Counted from the first letter of the stretch, positions 50,757 to 62,603 are shown. The stretch is 64,000 bases of DNA from Oryzomicrobium sp. (GCF_021287045.1 NZ_JAJTBG010000003.1:248001-312000); one strand, 5' to 3'. Translations and numbers: made by a program. Notes: generated by a model from the letters alone, not told the origin.

Positions 50757-52088
50757 ATGAATCACCCGAAAAAAGTAGTGCTTGCCGTATTAATCGCCTC
50801 CGCATTTTCAACCACTGCATTTCCGGCATTTGCCGAAAGTGACGACATCGTCCAATTGAAGCGTCAGTTGCGCGAATTGACCGAGCGCTACGAGTCCCAG
50901 CGGGTCGCCACCGAACAGCTTGAGGTCCGCATACGACGCCAGGAAGCCCTCCTGGCCGCCTACACCAACGGCAATGCCCAGCTGGCCCAGGCCGATGCGC
51001 CGGCCCGGGGCCGCTTCTTCCGCACCGCCGACGGCGCGGCGGGCGATGCCGGCGCAGCCGGAGCCAGCGGCAACGCCGAAAGCACCTCGCCCGGCAGCGG
51101 CGGCGACACCCTCAAGGCGCCTCCGCCGTCACGCAGCGCCCAGGCGGTCTACCAGGAACAGGCCGGCGGCGTGTTCGGCCAGCCACGGCGCTGGACCTTC
51201 GAAACGGGGCTGACCTACACCCACTACGATTCGCGCCAGCTGCTGCTCAACGGCTTCCTGGCCCTCGACACCATTTTCCTCGGCAACATCAACGTCAACC
51301 GTATCCAGGCCGACATGCTGACCCTGGACCTGACCACCCGCTACGCCATTTCCGACCGGGCCCAGGTGGACTTCAACGCCCCCTTCCTCTACCGCCGCAG
51401 CAACTTCCAGTCCGGCGGCGCCGGCGGCGCGGCCGGCGCCCTGTCCGAGGCCACCGTCACCCAGTCGCCGCGGCTGGGCGACGTGAACATGGGCTTCTAC
51501 TACAAGCTGCTGGCCGAAACCAAGGACAACCCGGACGTGGTGTGGAACGTCCGCCTCAAGGCTCCCACCGGCAGCAACCCCTACGGTGTGAAGATCGTCA
51601 CCGACAGCGGCAACAACAACCTTCAGTACCCCTCCAAGCTGCCCTCGGGCAACGGGGTGTGGACCCTGTCGAGCGGCTTCTCCTTCATCAAGACGGTGGA
51701 CCCGGCGATTCTCTTCGCCAACGTGGCCTACTACCACAATTTCAAGCGCTCTTTCGGCGACATCAGCTCCACCGAGGGCACGGTCACCCCGGGCAGCGTC
51801 AAACTGGGCGACGTATTCCAGTGGGGCGTGGGCACTGCCTTCGCCCTCAACGAGCGCAGCAGCCTGAGCCTGGGCTTCACCCAGGCCATCTCCCAGCGCA
51901 GCAGTCTCCAGCCCGACGGCCAGTCGGCCCAGACCATCGTCGGCAGCAACGCCAACGCGGCGACCTTCAACGTGGGCCTGACCTTCGCCTCCAGCGACCG
52001 GACCACCATCATCGGCAACCTGGGCATCGGCCTCACACCGGACGCGCCCAACTTCACCATCGGCCTGAAGATTCCCTACACCTTCTGA
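50757..52088 (+). CDS. FapF-like outer-membrane amyloid exporter
   Basis: 443 aa. Signal peptide (about 1-26, ending PAFA), then a heptad-rich coiled coil (about 28-66, IVQLKRQLRELTERYESQRV), a Gly/Ala/Ser linker (about 75-125) and a beta-barrel (about 140-443) ending in IPYTF. FapF is a trimeric 12-stranded barrel whose N-terminal coiled coil gates secretion; the same layout is seen here. About 130 bp of AT-rich DNA precede it, after a terminator; no convincing promoter was found there. Confidence 0.8.
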   Translation: MNHPKKVVLAVLIASAFSTTAFPAFAESDDIVQLKRQLRELTERYESQRVATEQLEVRIRRQEALLAAYTNGNAQLAQADAPARGRFFRTADGAAGDAGAAGASGNAESTSPGSGGDTLKAPPPSRSAQAVYQEQAGGVFGQPRRWTFETGLTYTHYDSRQLLLNGFLALDTIFLGNINVNRIQADMLTLDLTTRYAISDRAQVDFNAPFLYRRSNFQSGGAGGAAGALSEATVTQSPRLGDVNMGFYYKLLAETKDNPDVVWNVRLKAPTGSNPYGVKIVTDSGNNNLQYPSKLPSGNGVWTLSSGFSFIKTVDPAILFANVAYYHNFKRSFGDISSTEGTVTPGSVKLGDVFQWGVGTAFALNERSSLSLGFTQAISQRSSLQPDGQSAQTIVGSNANAATFNVGLTFASSDRTTIIGNLGIGLTPDAPNFTIGLKIPYTF

Positions 52089-52101
52089 TCGGCCGGCACG
52101 C

Positions 52102-52137
52102 CATGAAAAAACCCGCCTTACGGCGGGTTTTTTCATG
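52102..52137. terminator. Bidirectional terminator between fapF and the DUF4212 gene
   Basis: CATGAAAAAACCCGCC pairs perfectly with GGCGGGTTTTTTCATG over a 4-nt loop, with A/T runs for both convergent transcripts. Confidence 0.92.
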
Positions 52138-52176
52138 CTGGGCGATGGCCCCGTAGCCAAGCCTTGCCTGTGCCTC

Positions 52177-52449
52177 TCAATCGTCGCCCTCATCCACCCC
52201 GTACTGCTTGTCCAGCCGCTTCATGTAGCGGGCGTAGAACCAGATGATCAGCACATAGACGATCAGGCTGCCCTGGGCGGCCATGTAGAAGCCCAGGGGA
52301 AAGCCGGCGAAAACGACATCGTTGAGCTCCCGGGCGTAGTAGCTGGTGACGAAGGTGACGAGGAACCACAGCACCAGCAGCAGGGCCGTCACGGTCAGGT
52401 TGCGGCGCCAGTATTCCTGAAGCTTTGGAGTCACTTTCACGGCCGGCAC
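52177..52449 (-). CDS. DUF4212 small subunit of a sodium/solute symporter
   Basis: 90 aa with two membrane segments (about 19-40 and 50-75) and the family pattern YWRRNLTVTALLLVLWFLVTF. Proteins of this family pair with the large symporter encoded next, as in the Vibrio VC_2704/VC_2705 pair, probably forming an acetate or short-chain acid transporter. Confidence 0.9.
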   Translation of the reverse strand: MPAVKVTPKLQEYWRRNLTVTALLLVLWFLVTFVTSYYARELNDVVFAGFPLGFYMAAQGSLIVYVLIIWFYARYMKRLDKQYGVDEGDD

Positions 52450-52486
52450 CTCGATGCACGGGAACGGGTATGGAAAAGGCGCATCG

Positions 52487-54574
52487 TCAAAAGCCCTCCC
52501 GCTCCAGGCGCGGGTAGCGGATGCGGGTCACCACGTTCTGGGTTGCGGGCGGTGGCGGCGGGGTCAGCAGGCTCACCACCACGATGGTGATGAAGCCCAG
52601 GGGCACCCCCCAGACGCCGGCGGCGGTGGAATCGATGCCGAACCAGGGCTCCATGGCGATGCCGTGCAGCCCCAGCCAGGGAATGCTGTCGAACTGGACC
52701 CGCACCATGTAGTAGAGCGTCACCCCCAGCCCCACGAGCATCCCCGCCACTGCCCCGGCCCGGTTGGCGCGGCGCCAGAAGATGCCCATCACCAAGGCCG
52801 GGAAGAAGGCCGCCCCGGCGATGGAGAAGGCCCAGGCCACCATGTAGAGGATGGTGGAGGGCCGCTGGGCGGCCAGGGTGGCGGCGCAGATGGCCACCAC
52901 CAGCAGCAGGGATTTCGATACCACCAGCCGCCACTGGGTCGAGGCCTGGGGACGGAAGATCTTGTAATAGACGTCGTGGGACAGGGCGCTGGTGATCACC
53001 AGCAGCAGCCCGTCGGCGGTGGACAGGGCCGCCGCCAGGCCGCCGGCGGCCACCAGGCCGGAGACCACGTAGGGCAGCCCGGCGATTTCCGGAGTGGCGA
53101 GCACGATCACGTCCGGATTGAGCGACAGTTCGGCCCATTGCAACAGGCCGTCCCGGTTGATGTCCTCGATGTGCACCAGCCCCACCTTGCCCCAGGCCGC
53201 CACCCAGGAGGGCAGCTTGATGATGGGGGTGTTGATCAGGCTGGAGAACACCTCCAACTTGGCATACACCGCGTAGGCCGGCGCCGCGATGTAGAGCATG
53301 AGGATGAACAGCAAGGACCAGAACACCGAGTCCCGGGCCTCCTGGACCGTGGGGGTGGTGTAGTAGCGCATCAGCACATGGGGCAAGGCCGCGGTGCCGA
53401 TCATCAGGCAGAACATGAGGGACAGGAAATTGAGCCTGGCCTGGCCCGGATCGCTGCCCGGCCGCGGCTCGAAGGCATCGGCATGGCGGATCGGCTGGGC
53501 GCCCCGGTCCGCCGCCTCGCGCATCTGGGATTCCCATTTCACCCGAGCCTCTTCCGGGCTGCGAGGCAGTTCGCGCCGCTCCTTTTCCACCGCCACGATG
53601 TCGCGCAGCAGGGCGTTGTTGGCCTTCATCTCATTGAGCCGGGTGGTCAGCCGGGCCCGTTCCTCCTCCAGGGAATCCGGCAGGCGCACGATGCGCTCGT
53701 AGATGGCGTCTGCCCGGGCCCGATAGAGGTCCCGGGCTTCCTTTTCGGCGGGCAGGTCGAAAATCTGCTCCTCCAGCCGGGATACCTGTTGCACCGCCTC
53801 GCCGTAGGCCACCGGCGGCACCATGCTGCCGCTCACCTTATAGCCGAGGATGCATACCGGAGTCAGGTAGGCGATGATCAGGATGACGAACTGGGCGACC
53901 TGGGTCCAGGTCACCGCCCGCATGCCGCCCAGGAACGAGCAGACCAGGATGCCGGCCAGGCCGACGAACACACCGATCTCGAACTGGAGGCCGACAAAGC
54001 GGCTGGTGATCAGCCCCACGCCATAGATCTGGGCCACCACGTAGACGAACGAGGCCAGGATGGCAGCCACCACCCCCACCAGGCGCGGCAGGGTGCCGCC
54101 GTAGCGGGCGGCGAGGAAGTCGGGAATGGTGTACTGGCCGAACTTACGCAGGTAGGGGGCGAGCAGCAGGGCCACCAGCACGTAGCCCCCGGTCCAGCCC
54201 ATCACGTAGGCCAGGCCCTGGAAGCCCGAGAGGAAGAGCATGCCGGCCAGGCCGATGAACGAGGCGGCGCTCATCCAGTCGGCCCCGGTGGCCATGCCGT
54301 TGAAGATGGCCGGCACCCGACGGCCTGCCACGTAGTACTCGGTCACGTCGGAAGTGCGCGACAGGATGCCAATGGTGGCGTAGAGCAGGATGGTAAACAG
54401 CAGGAAGGCGTAGCCGATCCAGCGCGGCGGCATGCCCATCTGTTCCAGCCCGGCCAGGGCGAGCACGAACAGGATGAACCCGGCGGTGTAGGCCAGATAG
54501 TAGCGGCGCAGCTGGGGCACGAACCCGGCCCCGCCGCGAATCGCTCCGAACCAGCGCATCAATCCTCGGGCCAT
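52487..54574 (-). CDS. Sodium:solute symporter, VC_2705/ActP-like
   Basis: 695 aa with about 13 membrane segments of the SSS fold (GADWMSAASFIGLAGMLFLSG, YTIPDFLAARYGG, AALSTADGLLLVITSALSHD). A soluble insert of about 120 residues (about 262-380) with coiled-coil character (LEEERARLTTRLNEMKAN) is characteristic of this subfamily. Co-location with acs suggests acetate or related acid uptake. Confidence 0.9.
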   Translation of the reverse strand: MARGLMRWFGAIRGGAGFVPQLRRYYLAYTAGFILFVLALAGLEQMGMPPRWIGYAFLLFTILLYATIGILSRTSDVTEYYVAGRRVPAIFNGMATGADWMSAASFIGLAGMLFLSGFQGLAYVMGWTGGYVLVALLLAPYLRKFGQYTIPDFLAARYGGTLPRLVGVVAAILASFVYVVAQIYGVGLITSRFVGLQFEIGVFVGLAGILVCSFLGGMRAVTWTQVAQFVILIIAYLTPVCILGYKVSGSMVPPVAYGEAVQQVSRLEEQIFDLPAEKEARDLYRARADAIYERIVRLPDSLEEERARLTTRLNEMKANNALLRDIVAVEKERRELPRSPEEARVKWESQMREAADRGAQPIRHADAFEPRPGSDPGQARLNFLSLMFCLMIGTAALPHVLMRYYTTPTVQEARDSVFWSLLFILMLYIAAPAYAVYAKLEVFSSLINTPIIKLPSWVAAWGKVGLVHIEDINRDGLLQWAELSLNPDVIVLATPEIAGLPYVVSGLVAAGGLAAALSTADGLLLVITSALSHDVYYKIFRPQASTQWRLVVSKSLLLVVAICAATLAAQRPSTILYMVAWAFSIAGAAFFPALVMGIFWRRANRAGAVAGMLVGLGVTLYYMVRVQFDSIPWLGLHGIAMEPWFGIDSTAAGVWGVPLGFITIVVVSLLTPPPPPATQNVVTRIRYPRLEREGF

Positions 54575-54586
54575 GGCGTTCCCCGT

Positions 54587-55297
54587 TCAGGCGCTGCGGC
54601 GCAGCCAGCGCCGGGCCTTTTCGATCTCGATGAAGGACTGGGGGCTTTCCGAGCCCCGGCTCGAGGCCTTGGCCATGGCCACTTGCAGCAGCATGGCGGT
54701 GGCCAGGGAATCGGACACGGCGTTGTGGCGCTGGATGTTCTCGATGCCGAACACCGCCAGCCAGTGGTCCAGCCCCACGTGCCCGTCGAGCATGTCCTTG
54801 TACAGTTCAGGCACCACCCAGGCCAGGTCGATCCAGGCGTGGTCGGTCTTCACCCCCAGGTAGCGCACCATGGCCCGTTCGATCATGGTCTTGTCGAACA
54901 GGGCGTGGTAGGCGACCAGGGGCGACTTGCCCACGTAATCCAGGTAGGCCAGCAATGCCTCGGCGGGCTCGACCCCGCCCTGCTGGGCCTGGCCGCCGAT
55001 GCCGTGGATGAGGATGTTGTCGGTGTCGCTCACCACGTCCTGGCGCAGGATCACCTCGAAGGCATCGGCCGGGTCGATCACACCGTCCACCACCGCCACG
55101 GCGCCGATGGAAATGAGCCGGTCCTTGCCCATGTTGAGGCCCGAGGCCTCCACGTCCACCACCACGTAGCGGCTGCGGTAGTGGGACAGGCCCATATCGG
55201 CCGCGGGCAGGGCCTGCCAGCGGGCCAGGCGCGCGGCCTGGTCCGGCGGCAGGATCACGGCCGGGGGGCGCTGGAAGAAGCGGGTCAGCCAGTTCAT
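54587..55297 (-). CDS. DnaQ-like 3'-5' exonuclease
   Basis: 236 aa with DEDDh exonuclease motifs: VVVDVEASGLNMGKDRLISIGA (Exo I), YHALFDKTMIERAM (Exo II) and HNAVSDSLATAML (Exo III His/Asp). Similar exonucleases regularly lie between the DUF294 gene and the symporter in acetate loci; their role there is not known. It is not a standard Pol III epsilon subunit, since no polymerase-binding tail is seen. Confidence 0.85.
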   Translation of the reverse strand: MNWLTRFFQRPPAVILPPDQAARLARWQALPAADMGLSHYRSRYVVVDVEASGLNMGKDRLISIGAVAVVDGVIDPADAFEVILRQDVVSDTDNILIHGIGGQAQQGGVEPAEALLAYLDYVGKSPLVAYHALFDKTMIERAMVRYLGVKTDHAWIDLAWVVPELYKDMLDGHVGLDHWLAVFGIENIQRHNAVSDSLATAMLLQVAMAKASSRGSESPQSFIEIEKARRWLRRSA

Positions 55298-55307
55298 TGC
55301 CGCCTCC

Positions 55308-57218
55308 TCAGAGCTGGTAGTCCAGCTTCAAGCGCTGTTGCAGCTTGCGCGCCTGGCGGAAGGCTTCCTTGAGGATGCGCCGGTCCAGTTCGTGGAGCTT
55401 TTCCGGATCGATGCGGTTGTCGCCGGGCCGGCCCCCGTCGGTTTCCAGGTGCTGGTGGCGCAGCCGCAGCAGCTGGATGTAGTTGAAGGCCTCCACCGCC
55501 GCCGACACGTCGTCCTGGCTCTGGCCCAGCTTGGTGGCGGTCTGGCGCAGGCGCTGCACGGTGTTGGTGTTGTGCACCCCGGCCGCCAGGGAGTAGATGC
55601 GGGCCACGTCGATGAACAGGCGGGCGCCGTACTTCTTCAGGTCAATGGTGCCCGGGTAGTCCGCCTCCAGGTCGGTGACGAAATCCCGGATCTTGCCCAG
55701 GGGCGGCACCACCTGGAGGGCGTTGGCCGCCATCATGCGCAGGAAGGCGGGGTTGATCTGGGTCAGGCCGAACAGGGACATGCGCAGCCGGTCGGCCAGG
55801 TAGCCCTTGCCGTAGAGGGGGCGGAAGTCGAAGAAGATGGTGGCGTTGAGCAGGGCCACCGGATGGGGCTTGCGCACCCAGTCGAAGAAGCGCTCCTGCC
55901 ACTCCTCCAGGGTCAGGCACCACTCCGGGTTGCTGGCCATGATGTTGCCCTTGCAGCGCGGGAAGCCGCAGGCGTCCAGGTCGTCGTTCACGTCCCGGGC
56001 AAACTCCAGCAGGCGCAGCTGCAACTGCTCCCGGTCCATGGTGTCGGGGCAGATGTAGATGATCCCGTTGTCCTGGTCGGTGCAGAAGGTCTGCTCCTCG
56101 CGCCCTTCGGAGCCGAAGGACAGCCAGGCCCATTCGATGCCGTAAAGGTCGTGGCGTGCCAGAGCCAGCTCGATGATGCGCCGGGTCAGGGTATCGTTGA
56201 GGGCCGAAATGAACTGGGTCAGTTGCTCGGCGCCGACGCCCTGGGCAAGCATGTTCATGGCCAACTGGGCCACGTCCTCGCTGGCCTGCTTGAGGGTCGC
56301 CATGTCCGGCGCCTTCTCGATCGACTGGCGGATTTGGCGCAGGCCCACCCGTTGCAGGGTGAACAGGTCGCGCTCGGAAATCACGCCCTTGAGCCGTCCC
56401 TCCTCATCCACCCCGAGCACGTGGCGGATGCCGTGCATGGCCATGGCCAGTGCCGCGTCGTAGGCGGTGGCGGTCTGGCGCAGGGTGTGGGGATGGGGGG
56501 TCATCACCTGCTCGATGGCCGTCTCCAGCGCCAGGCCAGGCAGCACCACGCGCTTGAGCAGGTCGCTCTGGGTGAAGATGCCGATGGGCTTGTTCTGCTC
56601 GTCCACCACCACCATCGAGCCCAGGTGCTCCTCGGCCATGGCCTCCAGCACCTGGCGCAGGGTAACGCCGGCGCCGACGCTCACCGGCGGGCGCTTGAGC
56701 AGGTTGGCCAGGGAGGTGTTGAGGGTCTGCTGCTCCGCCGCCCGCTGGGCGAACTGGACCTGCAACTGCTTGCGCGACTGGTTGAGCAGGGAGGCGATGT
56801 ACTGGGTGCAGAACAGGTTGAAGACCTGGCTCATGCGCATCAGCGCGAAAAAATCGTCGGCGTCGAGCTGGTAGCAGAAGGTGTCTTCCAGGGCGGCGTA
56901 AAGATTGGTGGACGCCCGCTGGGCGGTCACCGCGCCGATGGGGAAGCACTCCCCCACGCCCAGGGTCAGGCTGGAATACTCGGTGACGTTCACCTCACCC
57001 ACCTGGCTGGCACCGACCTTGCCGCGCTGGATGATGTAGAAGGTCTTGGGAGGGCCGGACTCCGGCGTGAGGATGCGGGTGTCCTTGGCGAAATAGCCGA
57101 GCTTGGCCCGCTCGGCGAGAAAGCGCAGGGCGTCGGGCTCCATGCGGTCGAACGGGGAATGCTGGCGCAGTGAATCCGCCGTCGCCTTCACCAGCATCTG
57201 GGTCGCGCTGTTGCTCAT
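55308..57218 (-). CDS. cNMP-binding/CBS/DUF294 putative nucleotidyltransferase
   Basis: 636 aa. Cyclic-nucleotide-binding-like domain (about 15-135), a CBS pair (about 170-290), a DUF294 nucleotidyltransferase domain with GSEGREEQTFCTDQDNG (about 365-385) and a DUF294 C-terminal helical domain. Predicted cytosolic signalling protein, related to GlnD-type transferases. Clustering with symporter and acs suggests control of acetate use; the modified target is unknown. Confidence 0.88.
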   Translation of the reverse strand: MSNSATQMLVKATADSLRQHSPFDRMEPDALRFLAERAKLGYFAKDTRILTPESGPPKTFYIIQRGKVGASQVGEVNVTEYSSLTLGVGECFPIGAVTAQRASTNLYAALEDTFCYQLDADDFFALMRMSQVFNLFCTQYIASLLNQSRKQLQVQFAQRAAEQQTLNTSLANLLKRPPVSVGAGVTLRQVLEAMAEEHLGSMVVVDEQNKPIGIFTQSDLLKRVVLPGLALETAIEQVMTPHPHTLRQTATAYDAALAMAMHGIRHVLGVDEEGRLKGVISERDLFTLQRVGLRQIRQSIEKAPDMATLKQASEDVAQLAMNMLAQGVGAEQLTQFISALNDTLTRRIIELALARHDLYGIEWAWLSFGSEGREEQTFCTDQDNGIIYICPDTMDREQLQLRLLEFARDVNDDLDACGFPRCKGNIMASNPEWCLTLEEWQERFFDWVRKPHPVALLNATIFFDFRPLYGKGYLADRLRMSLFGLTQINPAFLRMMAANALQVVPPLGKIRDFVTDLEADYPGTIDLKKYGARLFIDVARIYSLAAGVHNTNTVQRLRQTATKLGQSQDDVSAAVEAFNYIQLLRLRHQHLETDGGRPGDNRIDPEKLHELDRRILKEAFRQARKLQQRLKLDYQL

Positions 57219-57383
57219 GGTCTGCTTATTCTCCCTTGTTCCATCCCCAGGCCGCCAGCATCGGGCGGCCGCCGCATGTCAAATGGATCGCCCCATGGCT
57301 GCGGCAGAAAAGAATGAGGCCGACGCGTCTGCACGCGCCGGCCCGAATGGCGGTTTATTTGTAATGGTCCGCCCCGATCAGGG

Positions 57384-57412
57384 CTGCCGGACCCATCCCC
57401 CGGGTCCGGCAG
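57384..57412. other. Hairpin after acs
   Basis: CTGCCGGACCC / GGGTCCGGCAG, 11-bp perfect stem, 7-nt loop, 43 nt after the leftward acs stop; no T run, so termination strength is uncertain. A second hairpin (GGCCGCC/GGCGGCC) lies at about 57250-57270. Confidence 0.55.
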
Positions 57413-57454
57413 TGTCTCCCCCTCGCTCCTCGGATCTGTTCTTGAAGCGTGTTA

Positions 57455-59443
<1,989 letters not shown>

Positions 59444-59726
59444 GCTTCATCTCCTCTGTAATGGTCGTGTGTCGCGGATCGCCCCGCTTCGTCGGCATTC
59501 GCCAACCGCGGCGGCGCCGCGCACGGATTACTGCGGACTTCTAGCGCGGTGACGGCGATTTAACGCGCTACGCCTTACAGCCCCCTTACATTTTCGTGGT
59601 GCAGTGCGTCAATACGAAGCCGTATCCACCAAGCGTTTGCGGGGTCTTTGGTGCTAAACTTTTGCAGTTTTGTGGCGCCTGGCTCGCCCCTGGTTTCCGC
59701 CCTCCCCTTTTTACCCAGACGTCCTG

Positions 59727-60251
59727 ATGAAACCCGCCATTCAAAAGCTCGAAAACTTCATCTTTTTCAGCCGCTGGTTGCAGGCCCCTCTCTACCTTGG
59801 CCTGATCGTCGCCCAGGGGATTTACGTCGTCCAATTCATGGTGGAACTCTCCCACCTGGTGGTCGACATCGGCCACCTGGACGAAACCAAAACCATGCTG
59901 GTGGTCCTCGGCCTGATCGACGTGGTGATGATCGCCAACCTGCTGATCATGGTCATCATCGGCGGTTACGAGACCTTCGTCTCCCGCCTCGACCTGGAAG
60001 GCCATCCGGACCAGCCGGAGTGGCTGTCCCACGTCAATGCCGGCGTGCTCAAGGTCAAGCTGGCCACCGCCCTGATCGGCATTTCCTCGATCCACCTGCT
60101 CAAGACCTTCATCAACGCCGCCCAGCTCGACGACCGGGTGATCATGTGGCAGGCAATCCTGCACGGCATGTTCCTCGTCTCCGCCTTCATGATGGCGCTG
60201 ACCGACAAGGTGATGAACCAGACCTTGCTGATGCAGCACAAGGAGCACTGA
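59727..60251 (+). CDS. UPF0114 (YqhA-like) membrane protein
   Basis: 174 aa with three or four membrane segments ([46 protein letters not shown] and [16 protein letters not shown]). Strong family resemblance to YqhA; function unknown. The start at 59727 ([14 protein letters not shown]) matches the family better than the upstream in-frame ATG at 59670. fumarase follows 108 bp downstream. Confidence 0.88.
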   Translation: MKPAIQKLENFIFFSRWLQAPLYLGLIVAQGIYVVQFMVELSHLVVDIGHLDETKTMLVVLGLIDVVMIANLLIMVIIGGYETFVSRLDLEGHPDQPEWLSHVNAGVLKVKLATALIGISSIHLLKTFINAAQLDDRVIMWQAILHGMFLVSAFMMALTDKVMNQTLLMQHKEH

Positions 60252-60359
60252 GCGGCGCGGGCCGCCGGCCCCGCCGGCCACCCCTTGCCGCTTGCTGCCA
60301 TCACGATATTCACGCGACCTCCGCGCAATTTCCGCGACCTTTCCACCACGAGCCCAGCC

Positions 60360-61895
60360 ATGACGACCATCCGCCAGGAAGACCTCATCCAGTCGATTGC
60401 CGACGCGTTCCAGTACATCAGCTTCTACCACCCCCTGGACTACATCAAGGCCCTGGGCGAAGCCTACGAGCGCGAGGAATCCCCCGCGGCCAAGGACGCC
60501 ATCGCCCAGATTCTGACCAACTCCCGCATGGCCGCCGAAGGCCACCGCCCCATCTGCCAGGACACCGGCATCGGCATGGTCTTCCTCAAGGTCGGCATGA
60601 ACGTCCGTTGGGACGACGCCACCATGAGCCTGCAGGAAATGGTCGATGAAGGCGTCCGCCGCGCCTACGCCAACCCGGACAACCCCCTGCGCGCCTCCGT
60701 GCTGGCCGACCCGGCCGGCGCCCGCAAGAACACCAAGGACAACACCCCGGCCGTGGTGCACTTCGAGATCGTCCCGGGCGACCACGTGGAAGTGATCTGC
60801 GCCGCCAAGGGCGGCGGCTCCGAAGCCAAGTCCAAGTTCGCCATGCTCAACCCCTCCGACGACCTGGTGGACTGGGTCCTCAAGAAGATCCCGGAAATGG
60901 GCGCCGGCTGGTGTCCTCCCGGCATCATCGGCATCGGCATCGGCGGCACCCCCGAGAAGGCCATGCTGCTGGCCAAGGAATCCATCATGGCCCCGGTGGA
61001 CATCCATGACCTGCAGGACAAGGCCAAGAGCGGCGCCAAGCTGACCCGGGCCGAAGAGCTGCGCCTGGAACTGTACGAGAAGGTGAACGCCCTGGGCGTC
61101 GGCGCCCAAGGCCTGGGTGGCCTGACCACCGTGCTCGACGTGAAGGTGCTGGACTACCCCTGCCACGCCGCCAACCTGCCCGTGGCCCTGGTGCCCAACT
61201 GTGCCGCCACCCGCCACTGCCACTTCCACCTGGACGGTTCCGGCCCCGCCAAGATTGAACCGCCCAAGCTGGAAGACTGGCCCGCCGTGACCTGGACCCC
61301 GGACCTGAAGGCCGCCACCCAGGTCAATCTGGACACCCTGACCAAGGAAGAAGTCGCTTCCTGGAAGCCTGGCCAGAAGCTGCTGCTCAACGGCAAGATG
61401 CTGACCGGCCGCGATGCCGCCCACAAGCGCATCCAGGACATGCTGGCCAAGGGTGAGAAGCTGCCGGTGGACTTCACCAACCGGGTCATCTACTACGTGG
61501 GCCCCGTGGACCCGGTGCGTGACGAAGTGGTCGGACCCGCCGGCCCCACCACCGCCACCCGCATGGACAAGTTCACCCGCATGATGCTGGAGAAGACCGG
61601 TCTCATCTCCATGATCGGCAAGTCCGAGCGCGGCCCCGTCGCCATCGAGGCCATCAAGGACAACAAGTCCGCCTACCTGATGGCCGTCGGCGGTGCCGCC
61701 TACCTGGTGGCCAAGGCCATCAAGAGCGCCAAGGTGGTGGGCTTCGCCGACCTGGGCATGGAAGCCATCTACGAGTTCGACGTGCAGAACATGCCCGTCA
61801 CCGTGGCCGTGGATTCCTCCGGCACCAGCGTGCACAACACCGGCCCGAAGGAATGGCAGGCCAAGATCGGCAAGATCCCGGTCACCGTCGCCTAA
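60360..61895 (+). CDS. Class I fumarate hydratase (iron-sulfur)
   Basis: 511 aa, single-chain class I fumarase of the TCA cycle. Cysteines expected to bind the [4Fe-4S] cluster occur in RPICQDTGIG, NCAATRHC and nearby; WCPPGIIGIGIGGTPEKAML is typical. Oxygen-sensitive in general. Start at 60360 (MTTIRQEDLIQSIADAFQYI). Its product, malate, links to the dicarboxylate uptake locus metabolically, not by operon. Confidence 0.95.
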   Translation: MTTIRQEDLIQSIADAFQYISFYHPLDYIKALGEAYEREESPAAKDAIAQILTNSRMAAEGHRPICQDTGIGMVFLKVGMNVRWDDATMSLQEMVDEGVRRAYANPDNPLRASVLADPAGARKNTKDNTPAVVHFEIVPGDHVEVICAAKGGGSEAKSKFAMLNPSDDLVDWVLKKIPEMGAGWCPPGIIGIGIGGTPEKAMLLAKESIMAPVDIHDLQDKAKSGAKLTRAEELRLELYEKVNALGVGAQGLGGLTTVLDVKVLDYPCHAANLPVALVPNCAATRHCHFHLDGSGPAKIEPPKLEDWPAVTWTPDLKAATQVNLDTLTKEEVASWKPGQKLLLNGKMLTGRDAAHKRIQDMLAKGEKLPVDFTNRVIYYVGPVDPVRDEVVGPAGPTTATRMDKFTRMMLEKTGLISMIGKSERGPVAIEAIKDNKSAYLMAVGGAAYLVAKAIKSAKVVGFADLGMEAIYEFDVQNMPVTVAVDSSGTSVHNTGPKEWQAKIGKIPVTVA

Positions 61896-61940
61896 ATCCT
61901 GGCAATCCTGGCCCGCCTGGCATTTCCCAGGCCGTCAGCA

Positions 61941-61970
61941 AGAAGCCGGCTTCGTGCCGGCTTCTTTTTT
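61941..61970 (+). terminator. Terminator after fumarase
   Basis: AGAAGCCGGC / GCCGGCTTCT stem, 5-nt loop, followed by T5. Confidence 0.88.
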
Positions 61971-61983
61971 ATCTGGAGCCCCC

Positions 61984-62331
61984 ATGACCATCCAACGCCA
62001 CGGCGTCACCCGCCGCTACGCCGACAGCACCGCCTTCGCCGGCACCGCCTACCTGGTGGAAGTGCCCCAGTCCCTGGAGGCCGACGCCGCCACCCAGACC
62101 GGCGAAATCCTTACCAGCCTCGACCGCCTGCTCGCCCAGGCCGGCTCCAGCAAGGAGCGCCTGCTGCTGGTCACCATCTACTTGGCCGACATGGCTGACT
62201 ACGACGCCATGAACGCGGTGTGGGACGCCTGGGTGCCCGAAGGCCACGCCCCGGCCCGGGCCTGCGTCCAGGCCCGGCTGGCTAATCCGGGCTACAAGGT
62301 GGAGATGGTGGTGATCGCCGCCCAGGGGTGA
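61984..62331 (+). CDS. RidA-family protein
   Basis: 115 aa of the YjgF/YER057c/UK114 fold. Contains TYLADMADYDAMNAVWDAWV-like helix, HAPARACVQARL with the arginine that binds imine/enamine intermediates, and the EMVVIAA end strand. Members deaminate reactive 2-aminoacrylate-type products; whether this paralogue is a true RidA is uncertain. It starts just after the fumarase terminator, so it may rely on read-through. Confidence 0.85.
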   Translation: MTIQRHGVTRRYADSTAFAGTAYLVEVPQSLEADAATQTGEILTSLDRLLAQAGSSKERLLLVTIYLADMADYDAMNAVWDAWVPEGHAPARACVQARLANPGYKVEMVVIAAQG

Positions 62332-62603
62332 GCATCGCCAGGGACCACGAGGGGGAGAAACCGAAACCCCGCGCCAGTAGGGCATCTCCACGATGCCCAA
62401 ATGAAACCCCGCGTCCCTATTGGCTTTCCGGCCACCCACTTTCAAACCCGGCGCCCCGCCTGGTGCTCCGGCACGGGTATAAAAAAACCGGCCTGCCACC
62501 TTGCGGTAGCAGGCCGGTTTTTCCTTGGGGGCCGGAGTAGCGGAATAGCGGACTGCTCCACCACTCCGGCCCGTCAGGAGCAAACGACCACGACCAAGGG
62601 CGG
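62332..62603. other. Intergenic region between RidA-like gene and prpE
   Basis: 272 bp. GAAACCCCGCG is repeated at 62363 and 62403, a GGGCAT/ATGCCC hairpin lies at 62380-62398, and a terminator follows. No gene recognised. Confidence 0.5.
62484..62523. terminator. Bidirectional terminator before prpE end
   Basis: AAAACCGGCCTGCCACC folds with GGTAGCAGGCCGGTTTT (one mismatch) around TTGC; A and T runs on both sides suit the two convergent genes. Confidence 0.88.

Noticed and set aside
52454..55372. Long rightward open frame of over 900 codons
   Set aside because: Antisense shadow of the symporter and exonuclease genes, with low-complexity His/Gly/Gln-rich translation.
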